Origin: Taxawa tesnikishii (nom. ined.)
Taxonomy: Eukaryota; Ascomycota; Dothideomycetes; Dothideales
Direction: 5' to 3'
NCBI GenBank assembly: GCA_030247885.1
Contig: JAPDRO010000007.1
Location: forward strand, 379,501-443,500
DNA: 64,000 bases
The notes beneath the pieces are model-generated. The model saw only the letters and a list, made by a program, of their open reading frames with translations. It searched no databases and was not told the DNA's origin. The position numbers and the translations under genes were made by a program. Shown in pieces: positions 34,201 to 44,310 of the stretch (its first letter is position 1; the number at the start of each line of letters is the position of its first letter).

Positions 34201-34748
34201 TGGATCGATTTGCGCTCGAAGGTGCCATCAGCAGCATCGTCATGGGCTTCGCGGACGAGCAGCCTACCATGGGCAGTGCGGCCAACCTGGGCTTCGTGAA
34301 TCAGGTCATCAGAGGCATCCCGAAGAAATGGGGTGACGAGATGCTGCCCAAGGTCCGCGCGGTGAACAAGGAGCAGGTCAAGGACGTCTTGGCTAGGATC
34401 ATGATGCCCATCTTCCGTCCGGAGTCAGCGAACTTGATCGTTACATGCGCAACGATCATGGAGGAGGTGAGTTGCAGTCGAAGGGTCCGATAATTTGGAC
34501 CAACATGTGCTGACGTATAACAGGGACTGGTGAAAAACTTTGAGGAAGCAGGATTCAAACCAGAAGTTCAGCCCTTGACGCACTTCCAGGACGATTATGG
34601 ACTGGAGCCGGTTGATGGGGAAGACGACTCCGCGGATGATGAAGAGGACGAGGAAGAAGAAGACGATGATGGCGACGACGAGGAAGACAGCGATTCGGGA
34701 AGCGGAGAAGAAGAGGATGATGCCATGGACGAGTCAGAGGATGAGTAG
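31291..34748 (+). CDS. M16-family zinc metalloprotease (pitrilysin type)
   Basis: Six exons, 31291-31697, 31751-32237, 32294-33393, 33451-33516, 33567-34466 and 34524-34748, give 1,061 residues after one base is restored in the CCCCC run at 32079-32083 (IPPP continues DAPFRRPWVESG). The inverted zinc motif HXXEH is present as HTLEHLCFMGS near residue 70, with a downstream acidic ligand candidate in GVVYSEMQGV. The second M16 half is recognisable by GVRGTGLAYGTYF. Size and order match the fungal family that includes yeast YOL098C, cytosolic or mitochondrial proteases of unclear substrate. The last exon encodes an unusual tail of about 45 residues made almost only of D, E, S and G. No presequence is obvious at the chosen ATG. 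Confidence 0.9.
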
Positions 34749-35080
34749 AGTAAAAGGATAGTCATAGGTCATCATCGCCCAAGAACATTCTTGTCTGTGA
34801 GCTTGCACATGGTGTCCGATACGACGTTGTCAGACGCCGGTGATCTTGACGGACCCTTCGGCCTACAGTCGGTTACTTGTGGACTGCGTCTTGCAGCAGT
34901 TGTGAAAGGCATTGAGCAAACGGCTGCTGGACGAACGGCCTATACTATGTGCCGCCTCTCAAAAGACACCTCCGCTAGACGGCCGATAGTGAAAACGGGC
35001 ATCTGATAGATCTGTGAGCTACGCTCAGAGTTCCGACAGTGTCCTGTCCTGACCCCTACTAGTGCAAAGAGCCAACGCCC
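34749..35080. other. Spacer between convergent 3' ends
   Basis: 330 bp between the protease and glycosyltransferase stop codons. Nothing beyond untranslated sequence is supported. Confidence 0.6.
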
Positions 35081-36116
35081 TCACCAGTCCTTCTTCTCCC
35101 TCTTCAACCCCATCTCCCTCCCTCTATAGAACCCCTCCATCTCCGCCCTCTGCTCCCTCCAAATCGCCTTCAAGACAGGATCGTGACTCGGATCGCCGTC
35201 CCAATACTTCGCATGGAAGCTCGCGGCGCCGGCCTTCCAATCCTTCTCCGTCGGCCAGTTCACGTTCCACCCGTACCAGATCGGCTTCCAGGGCATGTTT
35301 CCCTCGCGACGGTGCGCGTAGTTCAGCAGATCCTGCTCCATCATCCCGCCCGTGACCTTGCCGGGAACGGCGAGCAGGAGAGGTAGTACGCCTGCATGAG
35401 CAGGCTGGGCGTGAAGACGAAGAAGCCCGCGTTCACGTACGTGCTGTCGGTCGGCGGCGGCCACGCGTGGTCGTAGCCCCAGAAGTCGGCGTGCCCGGCG
35501 AACGTGTACGTGCGCGGCAGGGGCGCCTCGTCGGATTTGATCTCGTTCGGGTTGGTCGAGGTGCTCTGGGTCAGTGTCGCTTCGTCCCAGAAGATGCCGT
35601 CGAGCCGCTTCGTGATCAGCATGTCCGCGTCGATGTAGCAGATCTTGCTGTACGTGGTGTATTCCCACATCCGCAACTTGGTCAACATGTCCCGCCAGCG
35701 AGGCACGTTGGGAACGAGCGCGTCGCCGACGAGTTTCTCGACCTGGATCACCGTTGCCCCGTCTTTCGTCAGTCGGGCGCGTTTTCGTGGCGATACGTCT
35801 TCGGTCACGAAGACAAGAAAGGGATTGAGCTGTTGGTGCCTGCCACTGGAGAGTGGAGGAGCTGGTATGCGAGGACTCGAGTCCCTATGAAGTAGCCGTC
35901 GTCGGAATCGTTGAGGGCGGCGCTTTCTTCGTCGGTTGCGGCGGCATCAGGGTTCGCATTGCCGCCCAAGAACGTCGCAAAGGCGACCTTTGGGGCCGGT
36001 GGATGTGTTGCAGGACTGTGTTTGTTGCTGTGTCGCAGATGTGACGACCAGTGAGAAGCGTGCGGCGAGCGGAAGGAGAGGGTGACGAGAGCTGATGCCA
36101 GAAAAGAAATATGCAT
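35081..36116 (-). CDS. Glycosyltransferase family 8 protein (glycogenin-like fold)
   Basis: An intronless gene of about 345 residues after two bases are restored, in AAA at 35818-35820 (SIPFL continues VFVTEDVSP) and at GG 35377-35378 (QAYYLS continues LLAVPGKV). The N-terminus (ISFLASALVTLSF after the first Met-His) is a signal peptide or anchor, followed by PKVAFATFLG at the start of the catalytic domain. The metal-binding DxD is in YIDADMLITKRLDGIFW and a later fold landmark is TYVNAGFFVFTPS; the C-terminal part has HAKYWDGDPSHD. GT8 enzymes transfer hexoses from UDP- or GDP-sugars with retention. A Golgi or secretory place is inferred from the N-terminus. Donor and acceptor cannot be told. 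Confidence 0.8.
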
Positions 36117-36525
36117 AAAACGACAGTCTTGGGCGAAGCCGCAGTCATGATGATATGCAAAGACCGAAGAATGGGGAGGAGCTTGTAGATGAGCGGATGA
36201 AAGAAAAATGAGAGAGATGAACCGGAGGCAGGTTAATGCATTCCAGACTTGATGCTCACCCCTCCGCATGACAAGCAAGGGCGCCGTAGCTGTGCTTTCA
36301 GGATTTCGAAGTGTAACGAGCGGAAAACGCCCAGCTCGAGCTGATGGCTTTCTTGTTCAGTCGACGCTAAAAATACAATAATGGGTATACTAAAGCCTAG
36401 GGCGTACAGGTCATCAGTATTTTTACACCGTTCAATGATTCACGCTATGGGCCCCGTCCAACCCACTGTCCTCGAAATGACCCTGATACGCCAAAACACC
36501 CTCTTCTAATGCTACAGTACAGAGA
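36117..36525. other. Spacer between GT8 start and MDM31 3' end
   Basis: 410 bp holding the GT8 promoter and MDM31 3' region, both on the minus strand. An upstream in-phase extension of the GT8 frame exists but lacks a better start. No other feature. Confidence 0.55.
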
Positions 36526-38696
36526 CTAAGCCAGCTGACCGGCAAGTCCAATGAAAAGGGCCTGCGCAGCCAGCTGTATGGTCCAGATGCCGACCTTCTT
36601 CAATCGGCGCACACGGGCCTGGTCGTCAACGATGTCACGTGCAAACGCTTCATACGTCTGTAGGACGTCTATCAGTAAACGGACGCATGAAAGATTACAG
36701 GGTTGTATGAACTTACCTCTCGCGACAAATCGCCCATCAGGCCGCTGTCGAATATCGTCCAGCTGCCGTCGAATTCGCTCACGCACTTGACTACGCGGCA
36801 GTTCACGGGGATGAATGCACGCTTCGAATTTATGTAGGCCACAATAGGCCTCACTAAGGCGTTGCTGACGTAGGAGATGTCCCGAGTGAAAAGCGGTACG
36901 GCCGCCCGCACATCGTTCAGATGGATCCGAAGGTCCATGACGAGGAAGCGGTTGTCGTCATCGTTTATAGGCTGATGGGCAGCATGAGGCTCTTCTTTCT
37001 CGTGGTGGTCGCTCGTGTCATGCTGATGGGTCGTGTGCAAGTAACCGTGCGAAGTAACAGTCGCCTCCATACGGTCGTAGAAATCAGACATGACTTTGGC
37101 GATACTTGCATCTTCATCCACAGGAAACATGATGTCGGCGACGATGTCGACATTGCCTTCATGGATCCATGAGAAAGGGCCTTCCACGCCACGGTTCAAG
37201 TGATCAATGTTCAACCCGTCGATGCGAAGTCGGCTGTGCTTCTTCCACTGGCCAGGATCCCCGGATACGTCATTGACGTCGAGACCGGTGTGGTTGTAGG
37301 TCTGCCTGGGATGGATCGTGAAAAGTGAATCGTCAAAAGATCCAGACATCATATTGGCCGACATGAGGTCATAGAATAACCACTGCTTCCGTAATCTTGG
37401 GAGATCGCAAGAGAAGACTGAAACAGAGAAGGGCCGGAAATTGTTGGGCTGGTAAACAGTTATGAGCACGTCCTCCATCTTGAACGAGTCGATCTCGAAA
37501 TCTCCGGGATTATGCACGTGTTTGTAAGATCTTGGGTCGATATCCGGGTCTCCTGGCTGAACGGATGTGCGGTCTACCACTCCTCTAATGCCCTTGATTT
37601 CTACGTTACGAAGGAGTCCTTTCCCGTTAAACCACTTCGTGAAGGATAGGGTCACGTTGACCGTGTCGATGTGCAGGTCGTACTGGGTGTAGTTGGTGTC
37701 TTCTTCAACGTGTCCATCATGAGCTTTTTCTGCCAGCTGAGCAGCGGCTGCAGCAGCGGCAGCTGTCGTAGAGGAGCCTTTACTGACGTATGATTTTCCT
37801 TGGCCCGGACGTCTCGAGACGAAAACGTTCCTGAAACTGATGACTCCATCGCCCCATTTAGGCACAATGGCTGATTCGAAGAGCACCTTGACACCTGCTG
37901 ACTGCGTAAGGTAGTTGCCGACCCAGCGGGCAAGTGTTTCTTGGGCAAACACAGTGTTGACTGCAAATATGGCCAAGGAGAAGAAGGTAGTCGTTCCAAG
38001 GATGATCCAGATGACATGGCCGACCAATACCCAGGAGACAAAGGCACTAATGTCGTCCGTGTTGAATGGACGTACACTCCTGATAGAGAACCACTTGAAG
38101 CGGACGCGCAAGCGCGACCAGAATCCGGTAGCAGCGGCAAGCAGTTCCTCCTTTGTAGGCCGATGGAGATGCGGCAAGCGGTCCAGTAGATTATGAGCGG
38201 CGCCACCGGTACTCCCATGTGAACTCGCCTTGTCTCCTGCTGTTTCTGGACGACCATCATGTTTTACTTCCGCTCGCTGTGAACTGGTGTGACTCTCATC
38301 GCTCTTGAACCTTCTGCTTCCAGATGTATTTCTAGACCAGCTCCAGTGCGCCAACGGCCTTCTAGTCAAGCATGGCGAGCTGTCTGATGTGCGCGCATTG
38401 TACTGTGGATGTGGTGCAACGGTCACCAGATTGCGCAAGTGATAGGGCTGAGGACGGGTTGTGCGTAGTACAGAGGCGACGAGCGGACTGCTCCGTCCCA
38501 AAATGGGCGCTATCGCGCCAATGGAGGTGGTAGAAAGCGCATGCTGGTGCGTAAGAGGAGAGAACACGGGAAAAGCAGCGCGTGAAGCTATGGCTGCAAA
38601 TGAGAGGATGATGGAAGGAGAAGCGCCACACGGGGCCTTGTTGAAAAGAGTATTGTCGGCAAGACTCGCGACACGAGTTGCATGGCGGCGGCTCAT
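36526..38696 (-). CDS. MDM31: Mitochondrial inner-membrane protein Mdm31
   Basis: Two exons, 38696-36717 and 36657-36526, give 703 residues with no frame break, one of the longest clean genes here. A basic, hydroxylated N-terminus (RRHATRVASLADNTLFNK after Met-Ser) serves as mitochondrial presequence. A hydrophobic segment SWVLVGHVIWIILGTTTFF at about 220 and a second at the C-terminus (VGIWTIQLAAQALFIGLAG) would anchor it in the inner membrane, with the large middle domain in the intermembrane space. Conserved stretches include KWGDGVISFRNVFVSRRP, FNGKGLLRNVEIKGIRGVVD and WIHEGNVDIVADIMFP. Mdm31 and Mdm32 are needed for normal mitochondrial shape, nucleoid stability and phospholipid balance in yeast. 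An alanine run (AAAAAAAAQLAEK) lies in the middle domain. Confidence 0.93.
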
Positions 38697-39084
38697 GATA
38701 TAGGCGCAGCCAGCATGTTGAAGGCTGGTATACAGCAGGTCCTATGTTGAAAGGAAGAAAAGGAAGTATTAGTGACCTCCAAACAAGATGCAATGATGAT
38801 TTGCAGGCCATCGATGACGCTAGCGAGCGGGAAGGCCAGAGCTCTGCCAAGTATCAGGGTCGCTTCGCTGATCATCTTTCCATTGGTCGGCTTATCTTAT
38901 CGATCCGGGGAAAAGTTCCATGACAATTCCTGAACTTGAACTCTTCGCATCGTTTAGCGACTAAAAGTATCCACCACGCCTTCGCCCGCTCAGTACTGTA
39001 TACGGCCACTCCACCAACCGAGACTCCTTGTCGTCTTCACCAAAGAACCTCTCCTCGCCATACTCTCGCGCTCCAACATCTACC
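38697..39084. other. Bidirectional promoter, MDM31 / PNO1
   Basis: About 390 bp between divergent start codons of two housekeeping genes. No TATA-like word near either start. No gene. Confidence 0.6.
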
Positions 39085-40208
39085 ATGCCTGCACCGACGG
39101 CCCTACAAAGGGTCCCAGAACAGCTCGCAGCCGAAGAGACGCTACACGATGCGCCTGATAGTATGATCGAGGAAGCAGTGATCTCCACCACGGCCACAGC
39201 TCCCACAGAGACCTCTGTTCCGGTGGCGACTGCGACAGAGAGCATGGAAGTCGAGATCGATCAATCCGGACGCCCTGTCTTCGCCCCAGAGAACGCAGAC
39301 TCGACGTTACACCGGGCAGAGACACGCAAGGTCCCCGTTCCTCCCCATCGCATGACACGTAAGTTCTCAAGAAGCTAGGAAACGTACAATATGCGGCTAC
39401 TGACGCACAACCCAGCATTGAAGAACAACTGGTATGAAACAATCTTTCGAGTATTAGCTGGCGGCAACAGGAGACTGATGTTCACTCCCAGGCCGAAGAT
39501 ATACCCCCGTTGGTAGAACACTTGAAGCTCCAGGTCCGAATGAACATAAAGTCGAGAGCAGTAGAGTTACGGACAAGCAAGCACACGACGGATACCGGCG
39601 CTTTGCAAAAGGAGCGGATTTCATTCACGGTGAGTCGCACATCTTTACCCCAACTCGCAACAGGCCGGAACGCTGATGCGGCTCCTACAGCATTCACGCT
39701 GGGTTTCGACATTGACGACGCTATTGCGCTTCTCAGGCTGGACGATCTGTACATCGAGACATTCGAGATTAAGGACGTCAAGACACTTCAGAACGAACAC
39801 CTGTCGCGAGCTGTGGGTCGCATTGCTGGCAAAGTAAGCGCATCAACATGTGTTCCTAGGTATGCGTTCCTGTGTAGCTGACGGTTTTTACTTAGGACGG
39901 AAAAACAAAGTTTGCTATTGAGAACGCGAGTCGCACACGCATTGTGCTTGCCGATCAGAAGATCCGTGAGTCGTACCAGATACAATTTACACACATCAGC
40001 TACTGATCATGCGCATAGATATTCTGGGAGGGTTTCAGAACGTGAGCCGCACATTCATACTTCAACTCGCCATAAATGGAATTCTAACGCAGCTTGTACA
40101 GATTCACATCGCACGGGAGGCAATTGTCAGTCTGATTCTTGGAAGCCCCCTGGAAAGGTGTACGGCAACCTGCGAACAGTGGCAGGCAGGATGAAGGAGA
40201 GATTTTAA
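39085..40208 (+). CDS. PNO1: Pre-rRNA processing KH protein Pno1/Dim2
   Basis: Seven small exons: 39085-39358, 39416-39431, 39492-39629, 39691-39833, 39896-39965, 40019-40041 and 40102-40208. They give 257 residues after three bases are restored, at CCCCC 39504-39508, GG 39611-39612 and CCCCC 40146-40150. The result reads as family sequence throughout: KVPVPPHRMTPLKNNWPKIY, then VRMNIKSRAVELRTSKHT, AFTLGFDIDDAIALLRLDDL, VGRIAGKDGKTKFAIENASR and the terminal GKVYGNLRTVAGRMKERF. Pno1 binds Nob1 and Dim1 on nucleolar and cytoplasmic pre-40S particles and is needed for 18S rRNA maturation. Exons as small as 16 and 23 bp are unusual but demanded by the protein. Being essential, it is unlikely to be truly broken. 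Confidence 0.93.
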
Positions 40209-40695
40209 GGAGACGGTACCAATGGCTGGCCGGATGCGCATTTTCAACAAGGGATCCGAATCTTTGCAATCTCCGGATGAAGGACGTAGACATGAGCATG
40301 GCGTTGGCGCGGGAAAAGCATGGTGGTTGATTGGCAGCATTTCTAGGCGTCAAGTGGATTACGGATTTTATCGGCTTTAGATACCATGCATCGCGAACCA
40401 CGATCATCACCTCCATGCTTCTCATGGAGGTTGGCTCAATATAAGACTTTCCAAGACTGTGTGAGTGGTCAGCACATGGTTCTCCGTATAACCATATGAA
40501 GACCTGGCTGAGCGTGCTCCGCTTGATTGTTGAACACAAACTGTGGTATCCTTTGTATTTCAACACCGAAAGCGATATCATTGACAGCGCCGCAAACAAC
40601 TCGTACGGTGCAGAAGCACAACGTCCGTGCCGTCGCCCAAACCTGAACGCCGTCGCTATGCAATCATCAATCACCAGGTTTCAATCATCACCCAT
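40209..40695. other. Spacer between convergent PNO1 and RRS1
   Basis: 490 bp between two stop codons. Only short overlapping frames; no motif. Confidence 0.6.
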
Positions 40696-41525
40696 CTATT
40701 TCGCCTTCCCCGCCCTCTTCTCATTCGCCCTCATTCTCCTCTCATTCCTCTTCGCACGCTCCTTCCTCTCCTGCCTAGTATCCTTCCTCTTGTCATGCTC
40801 GCCCTGCTCCCGCTCCTTCTTCTCGTCAACCTCGACTAACCAATCGTCCTCGCCTTGCTTGTTCTTGCCCTTGTAACCCCACTTGGGCACCCACTCGCCA
40901 CTCGCCTCATCGAACACGAGCTTGCCCTCCCGCTTCTTGTCCTTGATACCCTTCTTCTTCGCAAACTCCTGCCACTTTGTGAGCGGCTTCTCGACCGGCA
41001 CGGGCTTCTCGCGCGGCAAGGGCGTTGTGGCCGGAGGCAGCGTGATCGTTACGGAGTCCTCGGAGCGCGTCATCGGGCAGGCGGAGAGGAGCTGGTTTAT
41101 CAGCGCTTGCGCGCAGTCGCGCGCGGCGGAGGAAATGTCGGATTCGCTAATTTGGGAGGACGGAGGGAGGGGTTGGCGTCGTTGCAGAGCATGTTGCCTA
41201 GGTCGAAGGTGTAGGGTATGGGCTTGTTCACGGTGATGGGGAGGCGGCCGGGCTTGTTCGTTACAGTGACGGGCTCGTTCGCTGCCGTTGTGTCCATAGC
41301 GTCCTCGTTATCCTCTTGTTCTTCGGGTTCCTCGGTGTCTGCTCCGTCGGCCATGTCGGCGTCCTCGTCTATGCGGGACAAATCTGCGGTCTCGTCCATG
41401 GCGACGCCGTCGAAGGTCGCTGGTGCGGCGAGGCGGGATGTGGCATGCTCCATTTCACCTCTGATCTGCGACGACGGGGTGATGTTGAGTTGCTGGGAAG
41501 AGCGCGGTGTCTCGGGCGCCATCAT
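40696..41525 (-). CDS. RRS1: Ribosome biogenesis regulatory protein Rrs1
   Basis: An intronless gene of about 276 residues when one base is restored in the GGG run at 41154-41156 (plus strand), where NPSLRPP continues QISESDISSAARD. The family core is intact: PIPYTFDLGNMLCNDANP, then CAQALINQLLSACP, and LPREKPVPVEKPLTKWQEFA followed by KKKGIKDKKREGKLVFDE and WVPKWGYKGKNK. The C-terminus is highly basic, as expected of a nucleolar RNA-binding factor; the first 100 residues are acidic and look disordered. Rrs1 with Rpf2 recruits the 5S RNP to pre-60S particles. Two start codons lie in tandem; the upstream one is given. Next to PNO1 this puts a small- and a large-subunit assembly factor side by side, convergently. 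Confidence 0.92.
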
Positions 41526-41840
41526 CTTATGTTTTGTGTGACTGGCAAAAGTCGTCTTATCTTCAAGTAATGGAAGTATTCTATGCTAGAATAAACGACC
41601 AGAAATTATTGTACGAAATCTTGGCACGGCCTCTAGCCCAACACGGCAAGCGCATTCTCCCCACAAAACGCGACGCGGACGTCTCTCAGGGACCATGCGG
41701 ATTATTGACTCATCTGTCCTTTGGAGAGACTGCAGGGCTCCCGAGGGATACACGAGTGACTGTGTCTGCTTATCCGATGTTGCATGCATCTCTTTCTTGT
41801 ATCCATTAAGTAACGTCGTTCGCTGCGAAAGACCACCGGC
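41526..41840. other. Bidirectional promoter, RRS1 / acidic protein
   Basis: 315 bp between divergent starts. No gene or clear regulatory word. Confidence 0.6.
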
Positions 41841-43045
41841 ATGCCCTTCCTTACAGGGTCACCCATAACCGTCCAAGCCGGAGAAGGACCGACCGTACCA
41901 GGACTCGGCAGGCCTCCTGTGTCACCCACTGCCAGGGCTCCATCTCGACAAAGCACTCCGGTCATTGCTGAAGAGCTGACAAGGTTCTATCGTGCATGGA
42001 GAGATACTGAATATGAGAGTGCAAGACCGAGGCCGTACTATCCGGTTCAGGAATCCGAAGAATCGGACAGCGAGGGCGGGGAGAGCGAAGGGAGCGACAA
42101 CAGCGACGAGAGTGAAGATAGAGAGGAGGATGTGGAGGAGGAAGAAGAAGACGAAGGAACCACTACTGGAGCAGAGACAGATTCCTCATCTGCCTCGTCA
42201 GACGAAGGAGATCAGAATTACCATAACCCTCTTCCGCCAATTGATATTGGTCCTGAGAGCTACTCACATGCTGCTTACTTCGATGAGCAATATCGCCTGC
42301 TTGGACAACAGCTCGAGATGTTGGAGAGACTGAGAAGGTCGAATGCTGAGTGGGGGGTCACCTCGCGGCGGAAAGCTCACGGAGGGCGAGAAGTTCAGAA
42401 CCCCATGCTGCACGAGATCATCAGCTACCTCGATGGCAGGCACAGGAAGACGAAGAAAATGGGAGCAGCGATGAGCCTCCTTCAGAGTATGCTTTCAGAG
42501 CTTCTCGAGCACCTGCGCGTGATCCTTTGGGAAACGAGGAGAACGCACGCAATGCTTTTCCTACAAGGGGGACTGATCGCATTACGGGAATCAGACCACG
42601 CTATATTCCAATGGTAGAGGAAAGACAACACGTTGCTGAGCCAATTGTTGTGCGTGTAACAGCAAGTACGCCAACGCCGTCTCCTGATGAGGAGACTCAG
42701 ATGGAACTCGCAACGCCTGAGCAGACACGGAAACGGAGTGTAGATGATGAAAATGATGGGGAGCTGGACTCTGCATCTAAGAGGCAGAGAACTAAAAACT
42801 CTCCAGAAATAGGTGAGGGCGTGCGGATTGTCCGTCTGGATAATCCCTTCGCGGATCGAGTGGCCGACATCAGGTTAAGCGCGCCTTTGATCAACCAACC
42901 ATCTGCCTCACGCCGCCACCGACCACGTCGGCCTCGTGAGGTGGCACCTGGCAGAACAAGCACAATCTCAACAGCAGCAACGAGCCACAACAACCGCGCC
43001 TCAGCACCATCTGGTCGCAGGGCAAAAGGAATCAGCGGCGTGTAG
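41841..43045 (+). CDS. Acidic, disordered protein of unknown function
   Basis: About 401 residues after one base is restored in the AAAA run at 42456-42459; without it the frame closes at 42617, and with it the reading runs DGRHRKTKKNGSSDEPPS into a long second frame. It has an S/E/D-rich block (SEESDSEGGESEGSDNSDES and on to residue 120), a helical stretch AAYFDEQYRLLGQQLEMLER, then a basic and S/T-rich C-terminal region (KRSVDDENDGELDSASKRQR). It shares its promoter region with RRS1. The KRQRTK cluster could be a nuclear signal. I recognise no domain. One more missing base at 43030 would extend it to 43230 with an Arg-rich tail; this is open. A chromatin- or RNA-linked role would be guesswork. 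Confidence 0.6.
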
Positions 43046-44310
43046 GACGACGTGCCAACGTGAACAATGCGGCCACCTGCGATGACAAGGAACATTCTGC
43101 AAGGGGCGGCACGGTTCGCGGCCCGGCACCACGGGTTACAACGCCTTCAGTGGCAAGCTCCCGCGTCAGGTCTACCTTCAGGGAAGACTGCTTGCGCAGA
43201 TCCAGGGCACGGGTTTGGGGGCGGAGGTAGCGGGATGGTGGACACGGAAAGACATCGCTGTGCTGGAGAGCTGGGCGCTCAGTTGATTTGCAATGAGATA
43301 TCCAACACTCTGATTTAGATGTGACGACGATATAGATCGCCGGCCTGGGGCCTTGGTGGGTCAATCTAGACTTCCTCTACGGCAGAACAAGTCGCTGCTC
43401 TTCTCCTCTCTTGATGCATCGGCGCCGCTGAACATACCCACTACTGCATAGAACACCTCCATATTCGGCACCGGGGTTGACGTACTCAGAAGAGTGCTGC
43501 GGAGGAGACTGATGGAGTGGCGGCTATCCACGTGGTACCCGCATAGTCTCCTGCCGTCAACGGGGAGCGTCGTACTTGTCGCAGATACGTGCAAATAGGC
43601 AAAAGGCCAAAATCTAAGCCAGATAGATCGAGGACTATACAGATGCCTCGGTCGAAGAAGAACAGCCTTCCCTCGCTACGACAAGCTGCATATACACCAG
43701 CCGCATGTTGTCCCATTCGAGAGCCCCTGCAAGGCACCGTCGAACGACGACTGACATCATGTGAGCGAAAAGTTGTGTCGGCAGTGAAATCCTCCCGCTC
43801 TCCCTGCGCCGTTCCTGAGATGGCTTCCTCAGCCCGCATCGTCCACTCCACATCTCCACAGCCCAGACGAAGCCGCTCCGTCTGGCGCACGCCTTAACGA
43901 AGCTTGACCCTGGCTAAAGGCGTTACTACACCCGTATTCCTGCGTTCTTCGATGACCTAGCAAGGGGCTTGTACAGGCTGAACTTCCACCGGCGGCTAAA
44001 TGCAGAGCCTCACCGAGCCGAACCTCAATTCCTTGCTGGAGAAGCCCCAGTCCGGGGCAAAGGATCGTCTAGATTGCGGAGGCGCTAGGCAAAATGTATT
44101 GTGATGCCAGTGCTTCCAGTAGTATCAAGTACCTGGTCGTGGGAGTGGAGATTAGGTGGCGAAGACAGAGTACACCGGTACGCTGATGGAGGTCCGGTAT
44201 ACGCAAGCTGGGCTGGAGGGTCCTAGAAGAAAGATATATAATGCCACGAGTTCCCCGGGCCAAGACCTCATTCCCACCAGATCAGACACCTCCAAGACAG
44301 TCCATCCACG
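43046..44310. other. Spacer before carboxylesterase
   Basis: 1.27 kb. The first 185 bases may be the 3' coding end of the acidic gene in another frame. After that only short motif-free frames on the minus strand, then a promoter with TATATAAT at 44235-44242. Confidence 0.5.
44235..44242 (+). promoter_or_regulatory. TATA box of carboxylesterase gene
   Basis: TATATAAT, 69 bp before the start codon of the secreted carboxylesterase. Spacing and sequence suit a core promoter element. Confidence 0.6.
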
